Part shown: piece after piece, positions 44,021 through 51,319 of the stretch
Layout of the letters: the number at the start of each line of letters is the position of its first letter
Position numbering within the stretch: position 1 is the first letter of the stretch
Source of the DNA: Streptomyces sp. TN58
Lineage (GTDB): Bacteria; Actinomycetota; Actinomycetes; Streptomycetales; Streptomycetaceae
Length of the DNA stretch: 64,000 bases
Assembly: GCF_001941845.1 (NCBI RefSeq)
Contig: NZ_CP018870.1
Span: forward strand, 2,847,501-2,911,500
Reading direction: 5' to 3'
Notes under the pieces: generated by a model
Told to the model about the DNA's origin: nothing
The model's database searches: none
Seen by the model: the letters and a program-made list of their open reading frames with translations, nothing else
Position numbers and translations under genes: made by a program

Positions 44021-44324
44021 AGGCGACACCTCCTCAGAATCTAATCAAGGGGGAGAAATAAGGGCCGCTCTCAAGGCGGCCCATCACCCTCACAAGAGGA
44101 CAACGTAAGAGAAGACACTGCCCCCCTTACCCCCCACTGCGAACGTTGCAAGCAGGAAGTAAGGGGGGAGTCTTCTCTACGTTGTCCCCTCACAGGGAGG
44201 TATCCGCAGAGCCTCATAACGACTTAGGAACTGCCCGGCCCGTGGGCCGTGCCAGAGACACACCGCCGAGTGTGCATGGCCCCAGAGGGAATCACCCTCT
44301 ACCCATGGGGAATAAATGCCAGAC
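44021..44324. other. Intergenic region with a long inverted repeat
   Basis: About 300 bases upstream of the scaffold gene. It holds a near-perfect inverted repeat, 44098-44130 against 44159-44187 (GGACAACGTA...CCCCCCTTAC), enclosing 28 bases. No open frame with coding features. Confidence 0.55.
44098..44187. repeat. Long inverted repeat upstream of scaffold/capsid genes
   Basis: Arms of about 30 bases with two small gaps, giving a long stem with a 28-base loop that itself contains GCAAG/CTTGC-type bases. It could be a packaging or replication signal, a regulatory hairpin or a terminator for the gene at 44325. Confidence 0.7.
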
Positions 44325-44960
44325 TCATGTCCAGCCAGGTACGTTCAATGGGAGCCAGCAGTCCCTGCTGGCCTGGTAGCAGTCCTCCAGAACGGGACGG
44401 ACCCACTCCGCGATCGGAGCCGGGTGGTCCTCGATGTAGGCAAGGTTCCGGTGCTTACCCACCCAGATGCCATGCGCCCTTAGACGCTCCGTGCGCGCCC
44501 TTGCGGGCTTCTGATGTGCCGGACAGTACTTCCGTGGGTTCCCTTGGCGACGAGGCTTGCCCGGGGTGTACAGCGGCTCCCTGCAACCCATCCAGCGACA
44601 GCACTCCCAGACTTCACGCTTAGCCTGTTCCTTTCCGCACTTGTGAAAGCCGCCCACTTCAGCCAAGGCGGTCTCTATGTGCTCCGTCTCTTGCGTAGGG
44701 ACCTCGGAGATGAGTGCTGACAGATGCTTCAACTTGCCTTCAGGGTCGAAGCTTGGCAGAGATGCTACGAGAGGTACGACCAAAGGAACCATTCCAGTGT
44801 GAGCCGCCGCTATCCGGTCGAACTCCATTTCTTCTCGTCGCGGCCATGAGGCAGGCCAGTTGTCCCATACTTCATCGCCGTCCGCCTCCAGGAGTGCGTC
44901 CGCCTTCCGCTCCAGCCTGCGCCGCTCCCACTCGCCGGACGGGGGGATTATGTCGTTCAC
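44325..44960 (-). CDS. Hypothetical protein with Cys cluster
   Basis: 211 residues from ATG 44960. The N-terminal half is acidic and helical (RRLERKADALLEADGDEVWD). The C-terminal half has six Cys and paired His in FHKCGKEQAKREVWECCRWM, MGCREPLY and RKYCPAHQK, arranged like a zinc finger, followed by a basic stretch ARARTERLRAHG. A DNA- or RNA-binding role in the element is plausible. I do not recognise the family. Confidence 0.6.
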   Translation of the reverse strand: MNDIIPPSGEWERRRLERKADALLEADGDEVWDNWPASWPRREEMEFDRIAAAHTGMVPLVVPLVASLPSFDPEGKLKHLSALISEVPTQETEHIETALAEVGGFHKCGKEQAKREVWECCRWMGCREPLYTPGKPRRQGNPRKYCPAHQKPARARTERLRAHGIWVGKHRNLAYIEDHPAPIAEWVRPVLEDCYQASRDCWLPLNVPGWT

Positions 44961-44983
44961 CCTAGCCCTCTCAAAACAAGAAA

Positions 44984-45004
44984 GCCCCCGGTTGCCTCGG
45001 GGGC
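44984..45004 (-). terminator. Terminator after excisionase gene
   Basis: 7-bp stem GCCCCCG / CGGGGGC; on the minus strand it is followed by TTTCTTGTTTT, a proper U-rich tail. Confidence 0.8.
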
Positions 45005-45021
45005 GTCACTGGTCACGCTGT

Positions 45022-45186
45022 TCACTTCTGCTGGTCTAGCCACTTCTCCAAGTCCGCCGGGCGGCACCGGAGAGATTGACCCACACGCCGGAACGGGATC
45101 TGTTCACCTCGCCAGTTGTCGTAGACCCAACTGCGCGGCTTGCTCAGGAACTCGGCTACCTCTGTAACCGTCAACAGCCTTACCAA
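45022..45186 (-). CDS. Excisionase-type small helix-turn-helix protein
   Basis: 54 residues from TTG 45186, with GGAGG about 6 bases upstream and no better start. Sequence LLTVTEVAEFLSKPRSWVYD (4-23), then GEQIPFRRVGQSLRCRPADL and a final EKWL helix is the classic HTH_17/excisionase pattern in which a short winged helix binds DNA. It is near the integrase and probably directs excision or regulates early genes. Flanked by terminators on both sides, so it may be made from its own short message or by read-through. Confidence 0.82.
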   Translation of the reverse strand: MVRLLTVTEVAEFLSKPRSWVYDNWRGEQIPFRRVGQSLRCRPADLEKWLDQQK

Positions 45187-45208
45187 GATGACCTCCGAAA
45201 AAAGGAAA

Positions 45209-45230
45209 GCCCCCGAGTCGCCTCGGGGGC
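45209..45230 (-). terminator. Terminator after regulator gene
   Basis: 9-bp stem GCCCCCGAG / CTCGGGGGC with a 4-base loop, followed on the minus strand by TTTCCTTTTTT. A textbook rho-independent form, unusual for Streptomyces and typical of phage DNA. Confidence 0.88.
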
Positions 45231-45265
45231 CGTCGAAATATGAAGTTCGGGAACTGCGGGTTTGG

Positions 45266-45808
45266 CTAGCTGTCGATGCTCTCCATGGAGTCCAACACGG
45301 CCTTGGTCTTGTCGGTCACTTCTCCACCGGCCTTGCCCGCAACGGTGCCCAGGTAGCCATCCCGCCGCGCCTTCTTCAAGTGGTCCTTGATCGTCTCTGG
45401 GCGACGCTCGATGAGTCGGGCGAGCCACGGCACCGGCGCCGGGGCCCCACTCTCAGCCATGGCGGCGTACGTCGCAGCCAACATCGCCAGGTATCGGTCT
45501 GAGACGCCTTCAGCCGCCAGAAGGCGGCCAGCCGCCTCCCCTGAGGCGTCCAGCGTCCGCGTGACGTCCTCCAGGGTCTTCTGGGCCTTTGGCGCCATCT
45601 TGGCCAAGTTCATCGCAGCCGCGATGTCGAGCCTGCGGAGCACGGTCGTAGAGATGCCGCGCACGACGTCGCGAGGCTCGGCGTCATCGGCCGGCTCCAC
45701 CGTCATGCGCTGCGGGCCTCCTGCGATCGGCCCCACAGGCCACCACATCCGGATCACCCAGCCGCCTTGCTGCTGGGTGATCTCGAATCCGCTCTCGTCT
45801 GCTTGCAT
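45266..45808 (-). CDS. Probable element regulator (HTH-containing)
   Basis: 180 residues from ATG 45808 (MQADESGFEITQQQGGWVIR). The N-terminal part is beta-rich with MWWPVGPIAGGPQRM. The middle is helical (RRLDIAAAMNLAKMAPKAQK). Residues about 125-160 read MLAATYAAMAESGAPAPVPW then LARLIERRPETIKDHLKKAR, an HTH-like segment in which the second helix carries Thr-Ile-Lys-x2-Leu. It is divergent from the integrase across a palindromic operator. That location suits the switch between integrated and active states. Assignment is by context and one motif. Confidence 0.6.
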   Translation of the reverse strand: MQADESGFEITQQQGGWVIRMWWPVGPIAGGPQRMTVEPADDAEPRDVVRGISTTVLRRLDIAAAMNLAKMAPKAQKTLEDVTRTLDASGEAAGRLLAAEGVSDRYLAMLAATYAAMAESGAPAPVPWLARLIERRPETIKDHLKKARRDGYLGTVAGKAGGEVTDKTKAVLDSMESIDS

Positions 45809-45833
45809 ACCCCGACCATACACCACCGGGAGT

Positions 45834-45866
45834 GGTCCACCCTGTGTTGACAACCCAGGGTGGACC
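45834..45866. promoter_or_regulatory. Palindromic operator between regulator and integrase
   Basis: Perfect 11-bp arms GGTCCACCCTG (45834-45844) and CAGGGTGGACC (45856-45866) around TGTTGACAACC, itself nearly palindromic and containing TTGACA. Placed in the divergent promoter region, it is probably bound by the regulator. Confidence 0.75.
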
Positions 45867-45946
45867 GTGCGCAGACTGAGGGCCAAGGGGGCTGGCCACA
45901 GCAGGCGGGGGCGGGCCCATTTACGACGAGAAGGGCCGGCTCAGAC

Positions 45947-47122
45947 GTGGCAAGGGCATGGGTAGCGCGATCCAAGGACGACCCGAAGAAGTGGACGGCG
46001 TTCTGGTACGACCCGGACGGGAAGCAGCGGCAGAAGTCCTTTGAGACCAAGAAGCGCGCCGACGACCACCGGAAGCGGAAGGAACAGGAGCTAGACGCCG
46101 GGACCTACCTGGACGACAAGCTGGGGAAGCAGCCCGTGACGGCGGTCTGGGAGCAGTGGACCAACCAAAGGAAGTTGGAGAACAGCACCAAGAAGCAGTA
46201 CCGCTCGATCCAGAACACGACCCTGGAACCGTTCTTCAAAGCTCGCTTCATCGTGTCCTTGAAGGTCGCGGACATCGAACAGTGGCTCTTGTGGATGGAG
46301 CAGGACCGCAAGCTGTCGGCCCGGACCCGTCGTCAGCGGTTCTCGTTCTTCTCCGGGATGATGGACTGGGCCGTCGTCAACGAGATCATCGGGCGCAATC
46401 CGTGCAAGAAGATCAGGCACGCAGGTAGCCGCGCCAAGGAGATCCGCGAGCACAAGAGCAACGCCCGGCGGCTGACGACTCGGGAAGTCTTGGCCATGCT
46501 GAACGGGGCTCCGCCCCGATACCGAGCGATGCTCTGGCTCATGGCGGGATGCGGACTCCGCATCGGTGAGGCCATGGCGGTCTCGCGCGATCAGATCGAC
46601 TTCCAGGCTGAGGTCCTGCGCGTCGATTTCCAGATCGCGGAGGACGGCGAATCCGAGTCGGGGAAGAACAGCGCGCTACAGCGGCGGCACATCAAGGCCC
46701 GCGACGAGGAGGAGCCGGGGCGCGTCGTGCCCCTTCCGCCGAACGTGGCGTTCGAGCTGCGCAGGCACATCAAGAACCACGGCGTGTGGGGGCCGGAGCG
46801 CCTGTTGTTCCCGAACGTGACCCGGACCGGGTACGTGTACGCCTCGTACTTCTACCGGCAGATCTGGCTGCCCGCCCTGACGAAGGGCGAGGTGCCTTAC
46901 TGCAAGCCGCACTCCATGCGGCACTACTACGGCTCTCGGCTGCTCTATGCGGGCGTCCCTGAGAACGACGTGGCCGACTGGATGGGGCACAGCAGCACGG
47001 ACGTGCTCCGGGAGCACTATCACTACATCTTCGAAGGGGCCGAGCAGCGCGGACGTGCAGCCATCGCAACCATGCTGACCCCCGGCGCGGACGACCCCAC
47101 CGAGCGGGCCGAAGTCGCCTGA
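45947..47122 (+). CDS. Tyrosine-type site-specific integrase
   Basis: 391 residues from GTG 45947, where similarity begins (ARAWVARSKDDPKKWTAFWY). It has an N-terminal arm-binding region, a core-binding SAM-like domain (about 60-155) and a catalytic domain (175-375). Catalytic residues are Arg205 (GCGLRIGEA), His322 and Arg325 (HSMRHYYGS), His348 (MGHSS) and nucleophile Tyr358 (REHYHYIFE). It recombines attP with attB in the 3' end of the acyl-CoA dehydrogenase gene. A terminator and three GCCCAGG repeats lie between it and attR. Confidence 0.94.
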   Translation: MARAWVARSKDDPKKWTAFWYDPDGKQRQKSFETKKRADDHRKRKEQELDAGTYLDDKLGKQPVTAVWEQWTNQRKLENSTKKQYRSIQNTTLEPFFKARFIVSLKVADIEQWLLWMEQDRKLSARTRRQRFSFFSGMMDWAVVNEIIGRNPCKKIRHAGSRAKEIREHKSNARRLTTREVLAMLNGAPPRYRAMLWLMAGCGLRIGEAMAVSRDQIDFQAEVLRVDFQIAEDGESESGKNSALQRRHIKARDEEEPGRVVPLPPNVAFELRRHIKNHGVWGPERLLFPNVTRTGYVYASYFYRQIWLPALTKGEVPYCKPHSMRHYYGSRLLYAGVPENDVADWMGHSSTDVLREHYHYIFEGAEQRGRAAIATMLTPGADDPTERAEVA

Positions 47123-47136
47123 CCCAGCCCATACGG

Positions 47137-47165
47137 AAGGCCCCCGGCATCACGCCGGGGGCCTT
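47137..47165. terminator. Terminator after integrase
   Basis: 12-bp perfect stem AAGGCCCCCGGC / GCCGGGGGCCTT, 5-base loop. It also faces the acyl-CoA dehydrogenase gene and probably replaces that gene's lost native terminator. Confidence 0.88.
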
Positions 47166-47195
47166 GTCGTTTGTGCAGCTCAGCACCGTTTTTCA

Positions 47196-47236
47196 GCCCA
47201 GGTTCCGCCCAGGATTTCCCCAGCATGACGCCCAGG
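47196..47236. repeat. GCCCAGG direct repeats, candidate integrase arm sites
   Basis: GCCCAGG at 47196-47202, 47207-47213 and 47230-47236, spaced 11 and 23 bases, between the integrase and attR core. Short repeats at helical spacing near the core are typical of arm-type sites. Inferred. Confidence 0.45.
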
Positions 47237-47321
47237 AAGGGCCCGGAACGGGCCCGAACGGACCGGAAGCCGACCGCCGCTCCCCGATCATCCGAGACGG
47301 CGGCTGACCTGCGGAAACCCT

Positions 47322-47386
47322 GCTACGGCAGGTTCCTCGCCATGACGATCCGCTGAACCTGGTTCGTACCTTCATAAATCTGCGTG
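47322..47386. other. attR: right attachment site
   Basis: 65-base copy of attL with three synonymous differences. It provides the 3' end of the intact acyl-CoA dehydrogenase gene so that the host protein is unchanged. Confidence 0.92.
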
Positions 47387-48480
47387 ATCTTCGCGTCGCG
47401 CATCATGCGCTCCACCGGGTAGTCACGGGTGTAGCCGTAGCCGCCGAGGAGCTGGACGGCGTCCGTGGTGACCTCCATGGCCACGTCGGAGGCGAAGCAC
47501 TTGGCCGCGGCGCCGAAGAAGGTCAGGTCGGCGTCGACGCGCTCGGACTTGGCCGCGGCCGAGTAGGTGAGCTGGCGGGCGGCCTCGATCTTCATGGCCA
47601 TGTCCGCGAGCATGAACTGCACGCCCTGGAAGTCGCCGATCGGCTTGCCGAACTGCTTGCGCTCCTGGACGTAGCCCTTGGCGTAGTCCAGGGCGCCCTG
47701 GGCGATGCCGAGCGCCTGGGCGGCGATCGTGATGCGGGTGTGGTCGAGGGTCTTCATCGCGGTGGCGAAGCCGGTGCCCTCGGCGCCGATCATGCGGTCG
47801 GCGGGGATCCGGACGTTGTCGAGGTAGACCTCGCGGGTCGGGGAGCCCTTGATGCCGAGCTTCTTCTCCGGGGCGCCGAAGGACACGCCCTCGTCGCCCT
47901 TCTCGACGACGAAGGCGCTGATGCCCTTGGAGCGCTTCTCCGGGTCGGTGACGGCCATGACCGTGTAGTACTCGGAGACGCCCGCGTTGGTGATCCAGCG
48001 CTTGACGCCGTTGAGCACCCAGAAGTCCCCGTCGCGCACGGCGCGGGTCTTCATGCCGGCGGCGTCGGAGCCGGCGTCCGGCTCGGAGAGGGCGTAGGAG
48101 AACATCGCGTCGCCCTTGGCGAGCGGGCCGAGGTACTTGGCCTTGAGCTCCTCGGAGCCGGAGAGGACCACCGGGAGGGAGCCGAGCTTGTTCACGGCCG
48201 GGATCAGCGAGGAGGAGGCGCAGACGCGGGCCACTTCCTCGATCACGATCACGGTGGCCAGGGCGTCGGCGCCCGCACCGCCGTAGGTCTCGGGCACGTG
48301 GACGGCGTGCAGGTCGTTGGCGACCAGCGCGTCGAGGGCCTCCTGCGGGAAGCGGGACTCCTCGTCGACGGCTGCGGCGAACGGCAGGATCTTCGCCTCG
48401 GCGAGCGAGCGGACCGACTCGCGGAGCATGTCGTGCTCCTCGGCCGGGCGGTACAGGTCGAAGTCGGCAGAACCCGCCAA
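47323..48480 (-). CDS. Acyl-CoA dehydrogenase (integration target)
   Basis: 385 residues from TTG 48480. Standard three-part acyl-CoA dehydrogenase: helical N-domain, a middle beta domain with FSYALSEPDAGSDAAGMKT and WITNAGVSEYYTVMA, and a C-terminal helical domain with DHTRITIAAQALGIAQGALD. RKQFGKPIGDFQGVQFMLAD and QLLGGYGYTRDYPVERMMRD are FAD and active-site segments; the catalytic base Glu is in IYEGTNQVQR. It oxidises an acyl-CoA, short-chain or branched by resemblance. Its last 20 codons lie in attR. A CTAAC-TACC-GTTAAG dyad lies about 40 bases upstream. Confidence 0.93.
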   Translation of the reverse strand: MAGSADFDLYRPAEEHDMLRESVRSLAEAKILPFAAAVDEESRFPQEALDALVANDLHAVHVPETYGGAGADALATVIVIEEVARVCASSSLIPAVNKLGSLPVVLSGSEELKAKYLGPLAKGDAMFSYALSEPDAGSDAAGMKTRAVRDGDFWVLNGVKRWITNAGVSEYYTVMAVTDPEKRSKGISAFVVEKGDEGVSFGAPEKKLGIKGSPTREVYLDNVRIPADRMIGAEGTGFATAMKTLDHTRITIAAQALGIAQGALDYAKGYVQERKQFGKPIGDFQGVQFMLADMAMKIEAARQLTYSAAAKSERVDADLTFFGAAAKCFASDVAMEVTTDAVQLLGGYGYTRDYPVERMMRDAKITQIYEGTNQVQRIVMARNLP

Positions 48481-48518
48481 GATCTCTCACTCCCCAGGGT
48501 GACACGCGATACGTGATG

Positions 48519-48533
48519 CTAACTACCGTTAAG
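48519..48533. promoter_or_regulatory. Candidate TetR-like operator upstream of acyl-CoA dehydrogenase
   Basis: Imperfect dyad CTAAC-TACC-GTTAAG within an AT-richer stretch (48515-48545) about 40-55 bases before the dehydrogenase start. The position suits repression by a fatty-acid-responsive regulator. Inferred. Confidence 0.35.
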
Positions 48534-48694
48534 TAACCCAAGCTTAGTGTCCCGGTCACGGATCGCGATATGGACGGGGCACGTGAGTTGCGTGACAGGG
48601 GCGGTGCTGCCGGGGCCGCTCCTGGAGACCGTCCCCGCCGGTGGGCCCGACTATGCTCAGTGGCCGCAAACGGCCCCGCACCTCTGGAGCACCC

Positions 48695-50038
48695 ATGGCC
48701 CCCCTCAGGATCACTGTGATCGGCACCGGTTACCTCGGTGCGACCCATGCCGCGGCGATGGCCGAGCTGGGCTTCGAGGTGCTGGGGCTGGACGTGGTGC
48801 CGGAGAAGATCGAGATGCTGGCCGCGGGCCGGGTGCCGATGTACGAGCCGGGTCTGGAGGAGCTGCTGGCCAAGCACGTGGCCGGGCTGCCGGGCTCGAC
48901 CGGGCGGCTGCGGTTCACGACCTCCTACGAGGAGGTCGGCGCCTTCGGCGACGTCCACTTCGTCTGTGTGAACACGCCGCAGAAGCACGGCGAGTACGCG
49001 TGCGACATGTCCTACGTCGACGCCGCGATGTCCTCGCTGGCCCCGCACCTGACGCGGCCGGTGCTGGTCGTCGGCAAGTCCACGGTGCCGGTGGGCTCCG
49101 CGCAGCGGCTGGCGGAGACGCTGGTGGAGCTCGCGCCCGCGGGCCGGGACGTGGAGCTGGCCTGGAACCCGGAGTTCCTGCGGGAGGGCTTCGCCGTGCA
49201 GGACACCCTGCACCCGGACCGGATCGTGATCGGCGTACAGGGCGAGCGCGGCGAGAAGGTGCTGCGCGAGGTGTACGAGACCCCCATGTCGGAGGGGTCC
49301 CCGCTGGTCGTCACCGACTTCCCGACCTCCGAGCTGGTCAAGACCGCCGCCAACTCCTTCCTCGCCACCAAGATCTCCTTCATCAACGCGATGGCGGAGG
49401 TGTGCGAGGCCGCCGGCGGTGACGTGGTCAAGCTGGCGGAGGCCATCGGCTACGACGAGCGGATCGGTGCGAAGTTCCTGCGGGCGGGGATCGGCTTCGG
49501 TGGTGGCTGCCTGCCCAAGGACATCCGGGCCTTCATGGCGCGCGCCGGCGAGCTGGGCGCGGACCAGGCGCTGACGTTCCTGCGCGAGGTCGACTCCATC
49601 AACATGCGGCGCCGCGGTCACATGGTCGAGCTGGCCCGCGAGGCCGTGGGCGGGTCCTTCCTCGGCAAGCGGGTCGCCGTGCTCGGCGCCACCTTCAAGC
49701 CGGACTCCGACGACGTCCGCGACTCCCCCGCGCTGAACGTGGCCGGTCAGATCCACCTGCAGGGCGGTCAGGTCACCGTCTACGACCCCAAGGGCATGGC
49801 CAACGCGCGGGAGGTCTTCCCGACCCTCGGGTACGCGGACTCCGCGCTCGCGGCGGCCCGTGGCGCGGAGGTGGTCCTCCACCTCACGGAGTGGCGCGAG
49901 TTCCGCGACCTCGACCCGGCGGAGCTCGCCTCCGTGGTGACCGACCGGCTGGTGCTGGACGGCCGCAACGCGCTGGATCCGGTGCGGTGGCGTGCCGCCG
50001 GCTGGACGTACCGGGCGATGGGGCGGCCCCGGGCCTGA
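48695..50038 (+). CDS. UDP-glucose/GDP-mannose dehydrogenase family protein (probable UDP-glucose 6-dehydrogenase)
   Basis: 447 residues from ATG 48695 (GGAG upstream). The NAD Rossmann motif VIGTGYLGATHAAAMAELG lies at 7-25. The central domain has LVVGKSTVPVGSAQRLAETL, AWNPEFLREGFAVQDTLHPD and TELVK-type SELVKTAANSFLATKISFIN. The catalytic Cys is Cys272 in GFGGGCLPKD. The C-terminal UDP-binding domain begins GKRVAVLGATFKPDSDDVRD. It performs a four-electron oxidation of a nucleotide sugar to its uronate, feeding envelope polysaccharide; the substrate (UDP-glucose or another) is inferred from family resemblance. Confidence 0.92.
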   Translation: MAPLRITVIGTGYLGATHAAAMAELGFEVLGLDVVPEKIEMLAAGRVPMYEPGLEELLAKHVAGLPGSTGRLRFTTSYEEVGAFGDVHFVCVNTPQKHGEYACDMSYVDAAMSSLAPHLTRPVLVVGKSTVPVGSAQRLAETLVELAPAGRDVELAWNPEFLREGFAVQDTLHPDRIVIGVQGERGEKVLREVYETPMSEGSPLVVTDFPTSELVKTAANSFLATKISFINAMAEVCEAAGGDVVKLAEAIGYDERIGAKFLRAGIGFGGGCLPKDIRAFMARAGELGADQALTFLREVDSINMRRRGHMVELAREAVGGSFLGKRVAVLGATFKPDSDDVRDSPALNVAGQIHLQGGQVTVYDPKGMANAREVFPTLGYADSALAAARGAEVVLHLTEWREFRDLDPAELASVVTDRLVLDGRNALDPVRWRAAGWTYRAMGRPRA

Positions 50039-50070
50039 CCCCTGCGGGGTTGTGCGGCCGCCTGGAAGGC

Positions 50071-50115
50071 CCGGGGCCGCGCCCCGGACCCCGCGCCTCA
50101 AACGCCGGCGAGGCT
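50071..50115. repeat. Streptomyces 'GCGCCTCAAACGCCGGCG' intergenic repeat with hairpin
   Basis: Hairpin CCGGGGC-CGC-GCCCCGG (50071-50087), then a copy of the repeat also seen at 8555-8584. The minus-strand reading supplies the C-terminal SLAGV and stop codon of the adjacent dipeptidase-like gene. Confidence 0.7.
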
Positions 50116-51177
50116 TGTTTTGCGGCGGGACGTGAATTCCGCGTCGCGGATGACGCGCTGGGCGTTGCCCCAGGCCAGCAGGGCGAGGTCCGGTTCGGGC
50201 CAGCCTCGGTCGAGGAGTTCCGCGATCAGCCGCGGGTAGCCCGAGGGATCGGTCAGGCCGGTCGGGCGCAGGACCGTCGGCTCGGTGCCGAAGGCGGCGC
50301 CGAGTCCGACGCCCTCCGGGCCCGCGACCGCGCGTACGTGGTCCAGGTGGTCGGCCACGGCGTGCAGGGAGTCCCCGGTGCGCGCGCTGTCGAAGGTGAC
50401 CATCACGAGGCCGTTCGCCTCGCGCACCGCGAGGAGCACCTCGTCGGGCGTGTTGTCCGGATGCGGGTTCAGCGCCGCGGCCGCGGTGTTGGAGATGATC
50501 ACCGGGGCCTTGGAGGCGCCGGCGAGCCGGCAGGCGGCCGCCGGTTCGCAGCCCGCGAGGTCCAGGAGGATCGCCAGCCGGTTCGCCTCGTGCACCACCT
50601 CGTGGCCGAAGGGCGTCAGCGTCTCCTGGGCCCAGGGCGCTCCCGCGGGTGCGAGGAGCCGTACGCCCAGGGCGTGGAAGGCGCGCAGCGCGCCCAGGGA
50701 GCCGGACAGGGCGCGGCCCGGCACGGGGCCGAGGAAGCAGGCGATCCGGCCGCGGTTGCGGGCGTCCGCCATGTCGTCGGCGCTGAGTGCGAGGCGGAGG
50801 CTGTCGGGGTAGCGGCGTACGAGGGTCAGCGCCGCGTCGATCTGTTCCAGGGTGTCCGAGACGACCTGGTCGGCTGCCGCGTCCGCGTCCGGGCGGCCCT
50901 GCGGCGGCACGAGCAGGGACCAGAACTGGGCCCCCACCCCGCCGGCGCGCAGACGCGGGATGTCGGTGTCGACGCCCGTGTCGGGGGTGTCGATGTCGTG
51001 GTACGGGCTCTGGCGCAGGGTCCAGACCAGGGTGTTGCACCCGTCGGCGACGGGGTGGACGGACAGCAGCGCGGCGGCGCGTTCGAGGGCGGTCGCCTTC
51101 GTCGCGGGGCCGGCGGGAGCGGGGGGCTCCTCGGCCCCGATGCCCACGGGGTGGGGTTCGTCCTGCAGGTCGGCCAT
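50098..51177 (-). CDS. M19 dipeptidase-like protein lacking all metal ligands
   Basis: 359 residues from ATG 51177. It aligns along its length with the dipeptidase encoded next to it ([23 protein letters not shown] [40 protein letters not shown]). Zinc-binding HND is replaced by Cys47-Asn-Thr49; the EGG motif is PGR; the two SH motifs read DLAGCE and IISNTA; the final Asp motif GGDYDG reads GAAFGT. No metal site remains, so it cannot be a conventional dipeptidase. The reading frame is intact with normal codon use, so it is probably maintained. The last residues derive from an intergenic repeat. Confidence 0.85.
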   Translation of the reverse strand: MADLQDEPHPVGIGAEEPPAPAGPATKATALERAAALLSVHPVADGCNTLVWTLRQSPYHDIDTPDTGVDTDIPRLRAGGVGAQFWSLLVPPQGRPDADAAADQVVSDTLEQIDAALTLVRRYPDSLRLALSADDMADARNRGRIACFLGPVPGRALSGSLGALRAFHALGVRLLAPAGAPWAQETLTPFGHEVVHEANRLAILLDLAGCEPAAACRLAGASKAPVIISNTAAAALNPHPDNTPDEVLLAVREANGLVMVTFDSARTGDSLHAVADHLDHVRAVAGPEGVGLGAAFGTEPTVLRPTGLTDPSGYPRLIAELLDRGWPEPDLALLAWGNAQRVIRDAEFTSRRKTSLAGV

Positions 51178-51319
51178 GGCACTCGCTCCGGTCTCGGCGG
51201 CAGCAGGGAGACGCTGCCACGGTGCCACGCGGGGCGGACCGGACGCCCGGCGGGTGTGGCGATCGGGTGACCCGCGGTCACGCCCCGTCACCACGCCCGG
51301 CGCGTCACCGTCCGTCGCG

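Larger units (their letters stand above)
36099..47386. mobile_element. Integrated phage-satellite-like element (~11.3 kb)
   Basis: Bounded by 65-bp direct repeats derived from the 3' end of an acyl-CoA dehydrogenase gene. It carries a tyrosine integrase beside the right end, an excisionase, a regulator, an ATPase, a BRCT/Lsr2-type protein, terminase-small-subunit-like, major capsid and scaffold-like genes, plus HTH/DUF5753, DUF6879 and DUF397 regulators. No large terminase, portal, protease, connector or tail gene is recognised. Local base composition is less GC-rich than the flanks, especially near 41930-42060 and 43400-44350. This set points to a satellite depending on a helper phage, or a reduced prophage. 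Confidence 0.88.

Noticed and set aside
36099..47386. Complete prophage
   Set aside because: Only capsid, scaffold-like and terminase-small-like head genes are found; no large terminase, portal, protease, tail or lysis genes in 11 kb.
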